A stretch of 64,000 nucleotides of DNA from positions 31,784,218 through 31,848,217 of the forward strand of contig CM066982.1 in the NCBI GenBank assembly GCA_033977485.1, in the 5' to 3' direction. Of this stretch, positions 31,799-43,126 are shown one piece after another. The notes beneath the pieces were generated by a model, which was not told the DNA's origin, searched no databases, and saw nothing but the letters and a program-made list of their open reading frames with translations. This DNA comes from Hydrangea macrophylla. Taxonomy: Eukaryota; Streptophyta; Magnoliopsida; Cornales; Hydrangeaceae. How positions within the stretch are numbered: position 1 is the stretch's first letter; each line of letters begins with the position of its first letter. The position numbers and the translations under genes are program-made.

Positions 31799-33505
31799 TT
31801 AATCAAGATTTTTATCATAGATTAACAACCGAAATTTTTGAGGATCTTCCCAATAAAATAATTTAACAGTGAGAAGAATGTTAGGATCCTCATAAAAATG
31901 CAACTCCCCCCAACTAATGTCAGGCTCAAGGTCAGAGGAGATGATGTAAAACCTATGGCTTCCAAATTTTTTTGGGACAGTTATAAAAGGAATACCACAC
32001 TTTTTAGGAATTATATGCAAGAAACGATCTTTGGTGTTGGTATTTCCTATAACAGCCTCTATTTTAATACTAAAAACAGGGGGAGGCCATGGTTCAATAA
32101 AAGGGGCAGGGTCGAAGTGATGTTCTAATGAAGCTTCACCACCCTCCGCTTGTCCTAGAACAGAATCTATGGAGATATAATCATAGGAATTGAATTTCTG
32201 TTCTATGCACATGGTTTTGGACTGGACTTGGATAAAGCTATCTATTTGGGCCTCAATGTCATAATCACTCAAGAAGGTCAAGCAGTCTAGAAGATTGCTA
32301 GCTTCTTGTTGAATTTTAAGATCATCTAAAGTGGGCCCAATATTTTCCAAGTCTTCTCTCAAAGAATTTTGAAAGTTAAAATTTTGTGAAGAACATGTGC
32401 TAGTATCCTTACCATCCTCTTCCACAACACATTCTGTTTGTTCACGAATGGGGTACACATAACATTCAAGCTCAGGACGAGAGCTTTGATTGATAGCAAG
32501 GATAGGTGATGGGCAACTTGGTGACACCACCTCTTCGGTCGAAAGAGGTGAGGGTTCATGAATATCACAAGAATCTAAATCAGATTTAGATTTTTCAATT
32601 ATGTCCTCTCTAGGGTCACTTTCAAAGGTAGGGGTAGAGTCAACAGGGGACTCTTCCTTTCCTAATTGCGTGCAATCACCTAAACTCTCGTCATCTTTTA
32701 AAACCTCATTCTCATCCTTGTAACTCTCCTCACTATATATGTCATCTATTGAGGTGCTCTAGACAAAGAGATTGTGCAGTTTTATCCAGGCAGTGAAGGA
32801 GTTGATGTCTGGGGTTGTATGTTGAGGAAAAGATGGTTCTACAACTTCATGCTCAATGGTTTGGTTTTGGAGTTCTTGTTGGGTTATCACTTTCTCAAAT
32901 GAGTTGTTAACCTCACTCGGTATGAACCCATCATTGTCCTCTAATTCCATTCCATTATTAGTGTCTTGAAATTCAGGTTGTAGCGTTGAAGGACTGGTAT
33001 AGTCTTCTAACGGTTGGCTATCAAATGCTTGTTGATATCTAGCTCCTAATTTATCAATTGCACTCTCTAGCCTTTTCATTTCACTAAGCAGCAATTCTAA
33101 CATACCATTATCCTCAACTTGGTTATTCTCCTCATTATAACTATATGAAGTTTCACCCCATTGTTGTTGGTAATAGTCCCCTTCCCATTGTGTTTGTGTG
33201 CAAGACTCCCCAGAAGGAAAGTCTTGGTGCATTTGGTAATCGTGGGAACTACTACTATATCCTACACTATCATTTTGGTTATATCCCCATTGCGATTGAT
33301 AGAACTCTCCAGGTGGAGGTTCTTGATACGTTTGATAACATGGGGGACTAACACGATGGTTTTCCCATTGTGGTGATTGGTAGCACTCAGGTTGATAATG
33401 TGCATCATATGTGGGTGCTTGCCAACTCGGGGTATAGTTCTCATTACCTAATGTATACCCATTCGTGGTATTTGTGTTGTATGGAGGGTAATATGGATAA
33501 GACAT
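31799..33505 (-). pseudogene. Long ORF of unknown function in gag position (element A)
   Basis: I do not recognise this protein. It spans 569 codons from the ATG ending at 33505, about 130 bp from the primer site. A single in-frame TAG at 32759-32761 interrupts it; element B has CAG there, so the stop is a C-to-T change. The N-terminal 120 residues are rich in Tyr, Gln, Pro and Ser (MSYPYYPPYN at the start, repeated QSQWGYN/TQWEGDYYQQQWG-type pieces). The middle is acidic with Ser and Asn. The last 90 residues look more globular (RFYIISSDLEPDISWGELHF). No CCHC knuckle, protease DTG or RT motif is present. A second, more broken copy is at 43127-44830. Position suggests a Gag-like or RNA-binding role, which is inference. 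Confidence 0.7.
31906..31911 (-). promoter_or_regulatory. Third PPT-like G-run, inside the unknown ORF
   Basis: AACTCCCCCCAACTAATG on the plus strand repeats the CCCCCCAACTA core of the terminal PPT. It is conserved in element B at 43234-43239. Confidence 0.35.
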
Positions 33506-33632
33506 GTTTACCCAAAATATTTAAACAAAAGAAATTTTTTTTTTTCTTGTGAGAGAAAAAGTCCAATGATTTTTTTTTTAAAGTAAAAGAAGAAAAATGG
33601 AAAAACTTAGTAAAATCCTAACCTAGTTGCCT

Positions 33633-33650
33633 TCCCCGGCAACGGCGCCA
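33633..33650 (-). promoter_or_regulatory. Primer binding site of element A (tRNA-Asp type)
   Basis: The minus strand reads TGGCGCCGTTGCCGGGGA, an exact match to the complement of the plant tRNA-Asp 3' end. It lies six bases from the 5' LTR. Confidence 0.9.
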
Positions 33651-33656
33651 AAAACA

Positions 33657-35273
33657 TGACACGACTAAATAGTTGTGCGCTCTTGTGCAACACCCAAGTG
33701 TAGGTGATCGTGCAAGTAATACTGGGTAAGTCCAGGTCGATCCCACATGAAAGGAATAGGGCGAATGTCTACTAAGTTACAACCTAAAGAAAAGGAAAGA
33801 AAATAAGAATATGAAAGTGGAGGTTCTACGAATCCTAATGAATTAAATTAAACTAAATAATAAACTAAAGCTTATATAAACATAACTAATTAAATAAACA
33901 AACTAAAGGTATTGGAAATACGAGAATCCACATTGATCCTAACCATCTACCATGCATATTCATTAACGTTCTAGGGAGTTCATTCCTTTTCAGCATTTCG
34001 TATTTTTCTAAAGATATAGAATCAATAGCCCTTTCATGACCGGGACTACATCATCACAAGTGATTTAAAATACTTGAAAGACGGTTTAAAACAATGGTTA
34101 TTACTTGCACTCTAAATGGTGTTAGCATTCAAAGTGGTTTTCAAAAGTCATTGAAGAAAAGGCCTTAAGGCTTTAAGTTCTAAAAACTATTGTGACAAAC
34201 TGAGCTTATAGGGACAATTTGATGACAGATTTCTAAAACAGAAAGTCATGGAATGCTTAAAAGAATCATCTCAGGATTTTGCAGGTTCGATCGATCGAAG
34301 CGCTCTCGATCGATCGGACAGCATCATCCTTCAATCGATCGAAATGCCTTCGATCGCTTGACTATGGCTCGGGTTCGATCGATCGAAATACCTTCGATCG
34401 ATCGAGCCTAAGGTTTCTAAAGATTGCATGACAGAGGCTGGGAATCAATGTTTCATCTCATATTCCCAACGTCTAAACTACGAAAACATGATTAAACTAA
34501 TTCAGAAATAACAAAACATAGCAATCATTAACATCTAAAGCAATAAACAATCAAATAAAGAAAAGGGCGAAGAAAAACCTGAAGATAATATGAATATAAC
34601 TTGTAATCAACATCAATTTTGAGTTTAACAATGGAAAAGGAGGAAGAAAACTTGAATCTAACCTAATCTACACCTAATCTAACCCTAAAACTACCCTAAA
34701 ACTGTTGTTTTCTGCGTTCTGGTGCGTCCTCCATTCGTCTGGCGTCAAAACGACGTATATATAGGGTTCCTACAGAGTTTACACAACTTTTGGGTGAAAA
34801 TAAGGTTCGATCGATCAAGCTTAGTTCGATCGATCGAAGGTTCGATCGATTGAACTCTCTTCAATCGCTTGAACTTCTCTGATTTTGACAGCTCTGCGCA
34901 CCGATGGGAGAATGGCCATAACTTTTCACTCGGACCTCGGATTGACCTCCCGTTTACGGCCACGCGACCGTAACTCAAAGATCTACATTTTGTATCTCTG
35001 GGAAAACTTCCAAATCTGAAGTCTTCATTGTCAAAATTGGCGTTTTCTCAGCTGCTTCTGTTGTTCTATTCACCAGAATCACTTTTCTTTAGCTCCACTT
35101 CATTGATTTACATCCTAATACCTATAAAACAATGCAAAAACATATATTTTAGCATTAACACAATAAAAAGAACATTGTTATTAGAATGCACCTAAATGTA
35201 GGGACTTTGGGGATAAAAGTATGCATAAAAGACCTATAATATGCTATGAATATGCACTTTTCATCTCGAATCA
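33657..35273 (-). repeat. Element A 5' LTR
   Basis: Partner of 14727-16333, 1617 bp long; it has an extra 10-bp duplication (CACCTAATCT) near 34671. The minus-strand TATA is at 34756-34764. Confidence 0.95.
34756..34764 (-). promoter_or_regulatory. TATA box of element A 5' LTR
   Basis: The minus strand reads CTATATATA about 510 bases from the LTR start. Confidence 0.6.
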
Positions 35274-35278
35274 CCATG

Positions 35279-35965
35279 TATATTCTTAATTAGGCAGCCC
35301 TATAATCCAAAGTTTTAGTTGTGATTCAAGTCAAGATTTATTGATCTCAATTTTTCTAATATGAATAATGTTATTTAACTTGATATTGGAGATTTTAACT
35401 TGGATTTCAATTAAGGTTTTGTGAATACCTCTCATAAATATAATCGACACCTTATCTATCAGTTTCTATACATGTTTTGTTGGATAAAATTGATGATTTG
35501 TACTCAAAATTAAACATTCTGCTCAGAATTAATTATATGGAATTATTGAGGTCGTTTCACATCTAAAATAAATTGTGTAATGTTTTTACAACTTTAATGA
35601 AATCTACACTTACAAAGGCTTGTTTTGAATTGTTTAAGATGTCATATCTTTTCTCAAGCATGGCTGTGGATGGAATTAATGTGGATTCATATAATCCTAA
35701 CACTTTTGTAACTTGTTAGTTTGAATTGCTATAATTAGATTTTATATTAATTTAGTTAATTTAATTAGGCTTAATTTAGGTAATAACTTCGCTCCACTTC
35801 AAATCATCTTTTCCTTTCATTTGTTAGGAAGTAATTTAGATTAAAATATCTTAATAATCAATTCCTTCCAAGTGGGATCGACCTGGACTTCCAGTACTAT
35901 ATTACTTGCATGATCACCTACACTTGGGTGTAGCATTTAGAGCACGCACAATTTTATTCGTGTCA
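35279..35965 (+). repeat. Relict LTR of an A-related family, plus orientation
   Basis: The last 90 bases (GTGGGATCGACCTGGACTT, then ATTACTTGCATGATCACC, CACTTGGGTGT, and ending TTCGTGTCA) are the reverse complement of the first 90 bases of the A/B LTR, with changes. It therefore ends an LTR of a related element in the opposite orientation. The rest is AT-rich and unassigned. It abuts chromovirus integrase at 35966 with no primer site, so it is a 3' or solo LTR. Its start is lost or lies left of element A. Confidence 0.6.
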
Positions 35966-36630
35966 GATAGCATCGTTTGAGGCATTATATGGGAGGCTGT
36001 GTAGATCACCTTCTTGTTGGACTGAAGCGAACACTGGCCAATTACTAGGACCCAACATGATTAAGGAAACCCGAGATAAGATCTAAGTTTTAAGATAATG
36101 AATGCATACAACACAGAGCAGGTGAAAGAGCAAGAAGTGTAAAGACAAGGAGTATCAAGTTGGAGACAATGTGCCCTTGAAAGTTTCATTGGTACGATGT
36201 GTCAAAAGATTTGGATTGAAGAGAGGCAAGCTTTCACTTCAATACGTTGGATCCTTTAAGATTTTGGAGGAAATTGGTAAAGTTGCCTATAGACTTGCTC
36301 TACCACCAAGGATATCCGGTGTGCAAAACTTGTTTCATGTGAGTATGCTAAAGAGGTATGTTCAGGATGATTCTCACAATCTTGATTTCAAGGACATTGA
36401 GGTCAACAAAAACATGATGTACTATGAGAGACAGGCCATGATTTTGAATCACGGAGTCAAGATGTTGAGGAACAAGGAGATTTCATTATTGAAAGTCTAA
36501 TGGAAACATCATGATATAGACGAGGCTTCTTGGGAGCTCGAGTCGGAGATGAGGAAGAAGTTTCCTATGCTATTCTTAGATAGTTACTCTAGATTTCGGG
36601 GACAAAATCTTTTGATAAGTGATAGAGAGA
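35966..36630 (+). pseudogene. Chromovirus (Tekay/Del-like) integrase end and chromodomain
   Basis: Frames beginning at 35967 give SFEALYGRLCRSPSCW, a conserved integrase stretch after the catalytic core. At 36150-36370 follow GDNVPLKVS, RFGLKRGKLSLQYVGSF, VAYRLALPP and NLFHVSMLKRYV, the C-terminal integrase region of chromoviruses. The stretch NKEISLLKV, a stop at 36498-36500, then WKHHDIDEASWELESEM is the chromodomain, which targets integration to marked chromatin. Two stops and small shifts are present. The upstream pol is missing because the relict LTR at 35965 cuts it off. Confidence 0.88.
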
Positions 36631-36878
36631 TGTAACCCCTAGAACCTCCTAATGTATTTTTTCTATGTACATTAATATATATATATATATATGATATTTT
36701 CTATAATGAATTTCTGATTTGCAAGTTCATTTCTGTACGTGGTTTACATTTTCATAACTTTCCTGGAAACAATGGAATGATCGATCATGCCCTGATCAAT
36801 CATTCCATGGTCGATCGGAGTCATCATTTTTGCCAAATGGCAGATTTAGTCTACTCACCATCGATTCACCATAATCAC
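36631..36878 (+). repeat. Chromovirus 3' LTR, first part
   Basis: The LTR begins TGTAACCCCTAGAACC right after the purine-rich AGTGATAGAGAGA. It is interrupted by element B after ATCAC (36874-36878) and continues at 46669. It carries a TATA repeat at 36676-36694 and GATCGATCAT/TGATCAATCATT motifs at 36779-36822. Confidence 0.8.
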
Positions 36879-38508
36879 TGACACGACTAAAAATTTGTGC
36901 ACTCTTGTGCAACACCCAAGTGTAGGTGACCGTGCAAGTAATACTAGACAAGTCCAGGTCAATCCCACAGGGAAGGAATAGGAAGAATATATACTAAGTT
37001 ACAACCTAAAGAAAAAGAAAAGAAAATTGGAGGAGCGGAAGTATACTATTAAATCCTAATTAATTAAATTAAACTAAATAATAAACTAAGCATATAGAAA
37101 CATAACTAATTAAATTAATTAATTAAAAATGTTGTAAACACATGAATCCACATTGAACCTAACCATCTACCATGCAAATTCATTAACGTTCTATGGAGTT
37201 CATTCCTCTTCAGCATTTCGTATATTTCTAAAGATAAAGAATCAATAGCCCTTTCATGACCGGGACTATAGCATCACAAGGAATCTAAAATACTTAGAAG
37301 ACGGTTTAAAACAATGGTTATTACTTGCACTCTAAATGGTGTTAGCATTCAAAGTGGTTTTCAAAAGTCATTGAAAAAAATAGCCTTAAGGCTTTAAGTT
37401 CTAAAAACTGTTGTGACAAACTGAGCTTATAGGGACAATTTGATGACAAATTTCTAAAACAGAAAGTCATGGAATACTTAAAGAAATCATCTCAGGAATT
37501 AACATGTTCGATCAATCGAAGCGCTCTCGATCGATTGGACTGCATCATCCTTCAATCGATTGAAATGTCTTCTATCGCTTGACTATGGCTCTGGTTCGAT
37601 CGATCTAAATATCTTCGATCGATCGAGCCTAGGTTTTCTAAAGCTTGCATGGTAGAGGCTGGGAATCAATGATTCATCACATATTCACAACGTCTAAACT
37701 ACAGAAACATAAATAAACAAGTGCAGAAACAGTAACCTAGAGCAATCATAGCATATAAACTAATAAACAGTCAAATAACAAGGATTGGAAAGAAAAACCT
37801 GGAAATAATCTGAAATAAACTTGTAATAAACTTGAATCTTCAATAATCTTCAGTACAACAATGAAAAAGATGAAGAAAAACATGAATCTTACCTAATCTA
37901 CTCCTAATCTAATCCTAAAACTACCCTAAAACTGTTATTTCTTGCAATCTGGAGCGTTCTCCTTTCGTCTGGTATCAAAACAATTTATTTATTGGGTTTC
38001 TGTAGAGTTTACGCAACTTTTGGGAGAAAATAAAGTTCAATCGATGGAGCTTAGTTCGATCGATCGAACGAACTCTCAATCGATTGAACTCTCTTCAAGC
38101 CCTTGAACTTCTCTGATTTTGACAACTCTGTGCATCGATGGGAGAATGGCCATAACTTTTCACTCGAACCTCTGATTGACCTCCCATTTACGACCATGGG
38201 ACTGTAACTCAAAGATCTACATTTCATATTTCTAGGAAAATCTTCCAAATATGAAGTCTTTATTATCAAAAATGGCATTTTCTTAGCTGCTTCTGTTGTT
38301 CTCTTCACCAGAATCACTTTCTTTAGCTCAACTTCATTGATTTACATTCTAATACCTATAAAACAACGCATAAACATATGTTTTAGCATTAACATAATAA
38401 AAAGAACATTTTTATTAGAATGCACCTAAATGTAGAGACTTTGGGGATAAAAGCATGCATAAAATACCACGTAATACGCTATAAATATTTACTTTTCACC
38501 TCTAATCA
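36879..38508 (-). repeat. Element B 3' LTR
   Basis: 1630 bp, begins TGACACGACTAAAAATTTG and ends CACCTCTAATCA. It has the same CGATCG clusters as element A, more decayed. Confidence 0.93.
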
Positions 38509-38521
38509 CACCCCCCAACTA
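38509..38521 (-). promoter_or_regulatory. Element B polypurine tract
   Basis: The minus strand reads AGTTGGGGGGTG before the LTR start TGATTAGAGG. Confidence 0.85.
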
Positions 38522-40070
38522 GCTCGTTGCTAGTCCCTAGCAATGAAGCGAACTACAGCAATGTTTATTTGAACTCTAAAAATTGGAAAAAAAAAAGAAA
38601 GTAAAAATCCTAACCCACTTTCGTAGGAATCGCGATTGCATTTAGTGTATGCAACAAGCCTTTAAATCCCTAGGTTTCCCCCAGTGGACGAGTGTTGTCT
38701 CGTGAGGGTTTGCAGTAAATCTACCCACAAAATTCATATTTATGGTAATGGTTCTCGTTTAAATGTTTTCAAGAAAATTTTTCCTCTCATTTAGCAATGT
38801 GGCTAAGCTCAACAATCCCGTGAAACTCTCTAGTATGCCACAGCCATACAACACACACATTACAGTTAATCTACTATCAAAGTCATTAGAATATTCCATA
38901 CCTATTAATCAAGTATGTGTGTGAATGGACAACCAAAATACAAAACTTTAATTTCAAAGCTCACATAACAAGATGCTTATCAAGACGTTCATTTTGACTC
39001 AACTCTCACCGGTAATACACTCTCAAGATGAAATCACTCCAAATTAGGTGTGACAATTATCACTCATGATATGGAAGCTATAAAGAGTAAATGTAAATGG
39101 AATCTAATGCTTCTCATATCTAAATTGAAAAATGGAAATTTTAGTGCACAAAGTCTCATGAAATGATACTTTTCACTAGAAGAGCGAGATACCGTGGAGA
39201 ACTCTCTCATTACCTTAACTTCAAATCCAATCTACTTAAAATCATCAGGACTTTGAAAAAGAGGTGTTTGGTTAAGAAGAAAGAGGTTCGTGATATTCAA
39301 TTGGGTCAAAAGATGTGATTGAAATATCCACAACTTTTCAAACTTCTCCACATCTCCAATCTCTCTCCCTTTTTTTTTTTCTTACACTCTTCTTTTTATT
39401 ATTATTATTTTTCTTTTGTAACAACCATTGTCATTTTTTTCTTTTTATTTTCATGCTTTTTTTTTCTTTTCATCATTTTTTTTCTTTGCCAACTTTCCCT
39501 TATTCACACTAACAAACTTCTTGTCAACGCAACACATCCCAATCACACCTAGATAAAGAACTGAGGCTTGAACTCCTAATTTGGAGTTAGGTATAGACTT
39601 TAGGATTGTGAAGACAAGGCAATTATGATAAGCTCAAGAAGTGAAGTAAAGGAATAGCATAGAGGTAGGCCAAGGCTGTATTTTGCATGTATGGTCAAAA
39701 GATGGCCTAAATCATCTTCTAAGTTAATAGGATTATTCATTTCAGTAAATTCAAGAGCTCTAAATTTTGGTAAATCATGAACGTTCTTTTCTAGTGATCA
39801 GTCAAAATGAAGAAGAAAAAATGAGACTTTCAACGAATTAATACGCTTTTCAAAAAGTAAGATTAATTTTATAAAACCCTCAAGAAAAAGGAATAGCTCA
39901 AAAGCTCACTTGGGTTATTAGTCTCCACTACAGATTTTAAGACACCTAAGCTATGCTTACTAATCCATTTTAGCTAAGTACAAGGTTGTCACAACGTGCT
40001 CAAAGTTGTTTGAAGATTAAAAAGCATAAAATATACTATAACTAAGGTAGTAAAGAAACTATCATAGTGT
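38522..40070 (-). other. Element B internal non-coding region
   Basis: It matches 16351-17624 and 31101-31380 of element A, with element C absent at about 39785. It includes a T-rich tract at 39368-39486. I see no gene. Confidence 0.7.
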
Positions 40071-40075
40071 ATCAC

Positions 40076-42723
40076 TATAGACACCCCAATTTTGACCAAA
40101 CGTCGGGTTAAGGGGAATATTATCTCTAAAATCCGATGATGATAATGTTCGACTAATCTAGGGCTTCCAAAGGTGATTCAAGCTCTTCAAATGGCTCTTC
40201 AATCCAAAGAAAAGGAAAGAAAGAAGAAAAAGAGAAAGAAAAAGAGAGAATAGAGAAAATGGCACATAACACCTTCTGCGGCACTCTTGAGTTGCCGGTG
40301 CGGCACTCTCTGACTGCCGTCCGATAGTCAGTAAGTGTCGTAACGTTGGTTAGTGAATGCTCTAATTTTATTCAAGTGTCGCAAAATTTAAGAAACGACA
40401 GTTCCTGGAGTTGTCCGCGGCATTTAGTAAATGTTGGGGCGGCAATCAGTGAATGAAGCTGCGACATTCATTGAGTATCGTACCGGCTGTCACTGACTGC
40501 CGCTTCCATCTCCAGTAAGTGCCACATTTTCAAGCAGACAGTTGTAATACAGCACGTTTTGTACCATCAAAGGACATACAAAATCAGTGCTTTTTGCCCT
40601 TAAAATGACTAAAATACCCTTTTAAATTTACCTATATAAAGAGGGTGAATATCCCATTGTTAGGGATGAGTTTTTTTTTTAATCTCCCAACCTTATCTTG
40701 ATTCTTCTTCCTCTAAATCTCTAGAAAATTTTCTAAATATTCTTAAGAGTTGCTTTTGTAAGTTCAAGAAGAAGTTTGTGTGTGTTAGTTAGAGTTGAAG
40801 AGCTTGATTGACTTGTAGAAACCCTCCAAATCACCAAGTTGAGGATATTTAGAGGTAGACTCTAGACTAAATCATTCTTTAAATACATGTTAACTTGGAT
40901 AATGTTTGAACTTTGAGTCTCTACTTTTTTTATTGTATCCATCTCTTGGGATTTATGAGACCTTCAATGTCTCATATGAATCTCTTGATTTGGAACTTCT
41001 TAGTTTTCTTATAAGTTTATGGTTTATAAGAAGATTAGAAGTGATAATTAGCATGTTTGGTTGACAAGTTCAAATCCATTTTCATGATTTGGTCTTATTA
41101 TCCAAGGACTTTATGAAGTTTCTTCTTACTTCATTGAAGTCTATCAAGTGTATAAGTCATTAGTCTCCTATGACCATCAAATGGTAGGAGAATTAGTTTA
41201 ACTTAAGCCAAACTTAATGGCTTAGTAGTTAAAATTAGTAAGTAAAACATAAACTAGACAAAAGATGCAGTGAGTTCATCAACCACTTTCCATCAAAGAT
41301 TTTTAGTTAAACATCAAACCGTTGGAACTGAATGAAACCAATGGGAAAGCGTCCATAACTCAAATTTCTACCACTGCAATTTTTGTTTTAGTAAGATTCC
41401 ATGTTTAAAGCGGTTTGGTCATGACTTTTGCCAAGAAATAACAATCTGTCCAGAATTTCAGAACTGTAACACCTCTTTGAAATAAATAAATCAGAACCTT
41501 AATTACGTTTTCTTGGCCCCAAATAATTTTCCTATGAATTTTTTGTGTTAATAAGACTCCCTAAAAAGATTAGAGTCTTTTAGATTTTTTTACTATTTTT
41601 AGAAAATCATACAAAACTTCTGGACAAAGAGTTGGAAATTCCTGAGTGATGTCTAGTGTTTGTTTGATTCCCAGAGATCTAACCGTTGGAACTTTGATTT
41701 TCTTTTTGGGTTAGAAACTAGACTCATAAAGGTACCTTGTGATTAAAAATCATTAAGATCAACCCATTGGAGGTATTCTTTTCGAATTCTTAAAGTCCGA
41801 GTCTGTTCTCTGGAATTTCTAAATTTCTATGACAGATTTGATAAATTTTGTAAATAATGGCTTAAATGGTGTTTTCTTGAGTTAAGGCTTAAACCATGCT
41901 TCGATAATGATTAGTTAAGCTTGAATTCAAAGTTTAAATGATTTAAATTAATGAATACTTCCTAGTTTACTCTTATTTTATGTACATATTCATCCATGTG
42001 ACTTGACGTTTATAATTAGGATTCGTTTGCCTTAATTACATTTGATAGATCTAAAGCTAGAAGTTTAGGATTGTCATCCAACTTTATATCTTGTATATCA
42101 TGTGGACTAACCCTTGTTTTGTAGTGCCGATGAGGTATGATCTATTGACTCTTCCTTAGTTTAATTATTCCTCAATTTTATTAATTTTTTGACCTCATGT
42201 GCGACACACTAGCGTTAAAAATTTACCTTATGTGCATATATGTGTATTAGAGACCCTCTTATTAGGATTTCAACTTTTGTATGCATTGCACGTTTCAAAT
42301 TTGCAGCTGGATCCCGGTTAAGTTTTTTAGCTCCCTATTTGCATATCATATTGCTTGCTAGTTGAACTACTTGGTTTTGGATGATTTTACACCATTTCAA
42401 TATGCTTGTGTGATGTATATTTATATCTATGTATTAGTTGATGGCATGCTTAAATTAATAGTCTGATTAAAAAGATGTTGAGTAGAGGCCTATCACGAGA
42501 TAGGATGAGAGAGGGTGTTTTAGTCCGTCGGACTCCTTCCTCCCTCATTCCATAATCCCGCGACCTAGTTATCTTTGGTTTCGCAAAATATCGGTTTACT
42601 TTTAAAATGGTTTCTTAATTTTCCTATTAAAAAAAATTAAGTGGTGACTCGTATTTGAATTTGAATTTAAAATTTGTTTTTTTTAAAGAAAAGTTATGGA
42701 TAAGGAAAATTGCGATATCCACA
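40076..42723 (+). mobile_element. Solo LTR of an Ogre-type element in element B
   Basis: The 2648-bp insertion is flanked by ATCAC on both sides (40071-40075 and 42724-42728) and is absent from element A. It starts TATAGACACCCCAATTTTG and ends GATATCCACA, matching the start TGTAGACACCCC and end GGTATCCACA of element C's LTR on the coding strand, with one change in the terminal dinucleotide. A TATA box (TATATAAAG) is at 40633-40641. It shares with C the motif GGGTGTTTTAGTC followed by CTCCTTCCTC near the end. No internal sequence remains, so it is a product of LTR-LTR recombination. Confidence 0.92.
40633..40641 (+). promoter_or_regulatory. TATA box of solo LTR
   Basis: CTATATAAAGAGGG lies about 556 bases from the LTR start, an expected promoter position. 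Confidence 0.6.
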
Positions 42724-42728
42724 ATCAC

Positions 42729-43126
42729 ATACTAGTAACATACAGAAAATAACACTAATGTATCATAACTAACTAAATTAACTAAGAGAGAAATACAAGA
42801 ACCATTTAAAAAAATATATATTTTGCAATTTTAATTTACTGAGTCATGTTGCTAAGCAGGTATATTGACATTAAAAGCATAAAAAGAAAGAAACAAGGCA
42901 TGTAATGACTCACTCTCCCCCCCCCCCCCCCCCCAACTAAAACTAAACATTGTCCTGAATGTTCTAAACTAAGCACATGGATATGTAAAGTAAAGCGAGA
43001 GAAGGAAGGATGTTACCTTGAGGCGTTAATATCCAGATTTTTTTTTTGTTAAGTTACCTGGAAAATGATTAGTGGCAACAAGGAAAAATAGAGAATATAA
43101 TACAACAACTCAGTAAATAAATTCAG
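42729..43126 (-). other. Element B non-coding stretch with 18-residue C-run
   Basis: It matches 31395-31798 of element A. The C-run at 42917-42934 has 18 C where element A has 7. No gene is seen. Confidence 0.7.

Larger units (their letters stand above)
14727..35273 (-). mobile_element. Element A: non-autonomous LTR retrotransposon, minus orientation
   Basis: LTRs at 14727-16333 and 33657-35273 are flanked by a perfect target duplication CCATG (14722-14726 and 35274-35278). The primer site next to the right LTR matches tRNA-Asp, and a PPT lies next to the left LTR, so the element reads right to left. Without the nested element C (17625-31100) it is about 7.1 kb. The internal region has one long ORF of unknown function and no protease, RT, RNase H or integrase, which is the pattern of a LARD-type non-autonomous element. 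Element B at 36879-46663 is a second copy. About 24 substitutions separate the two LTRs by hand count. Confidence 0.95.
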
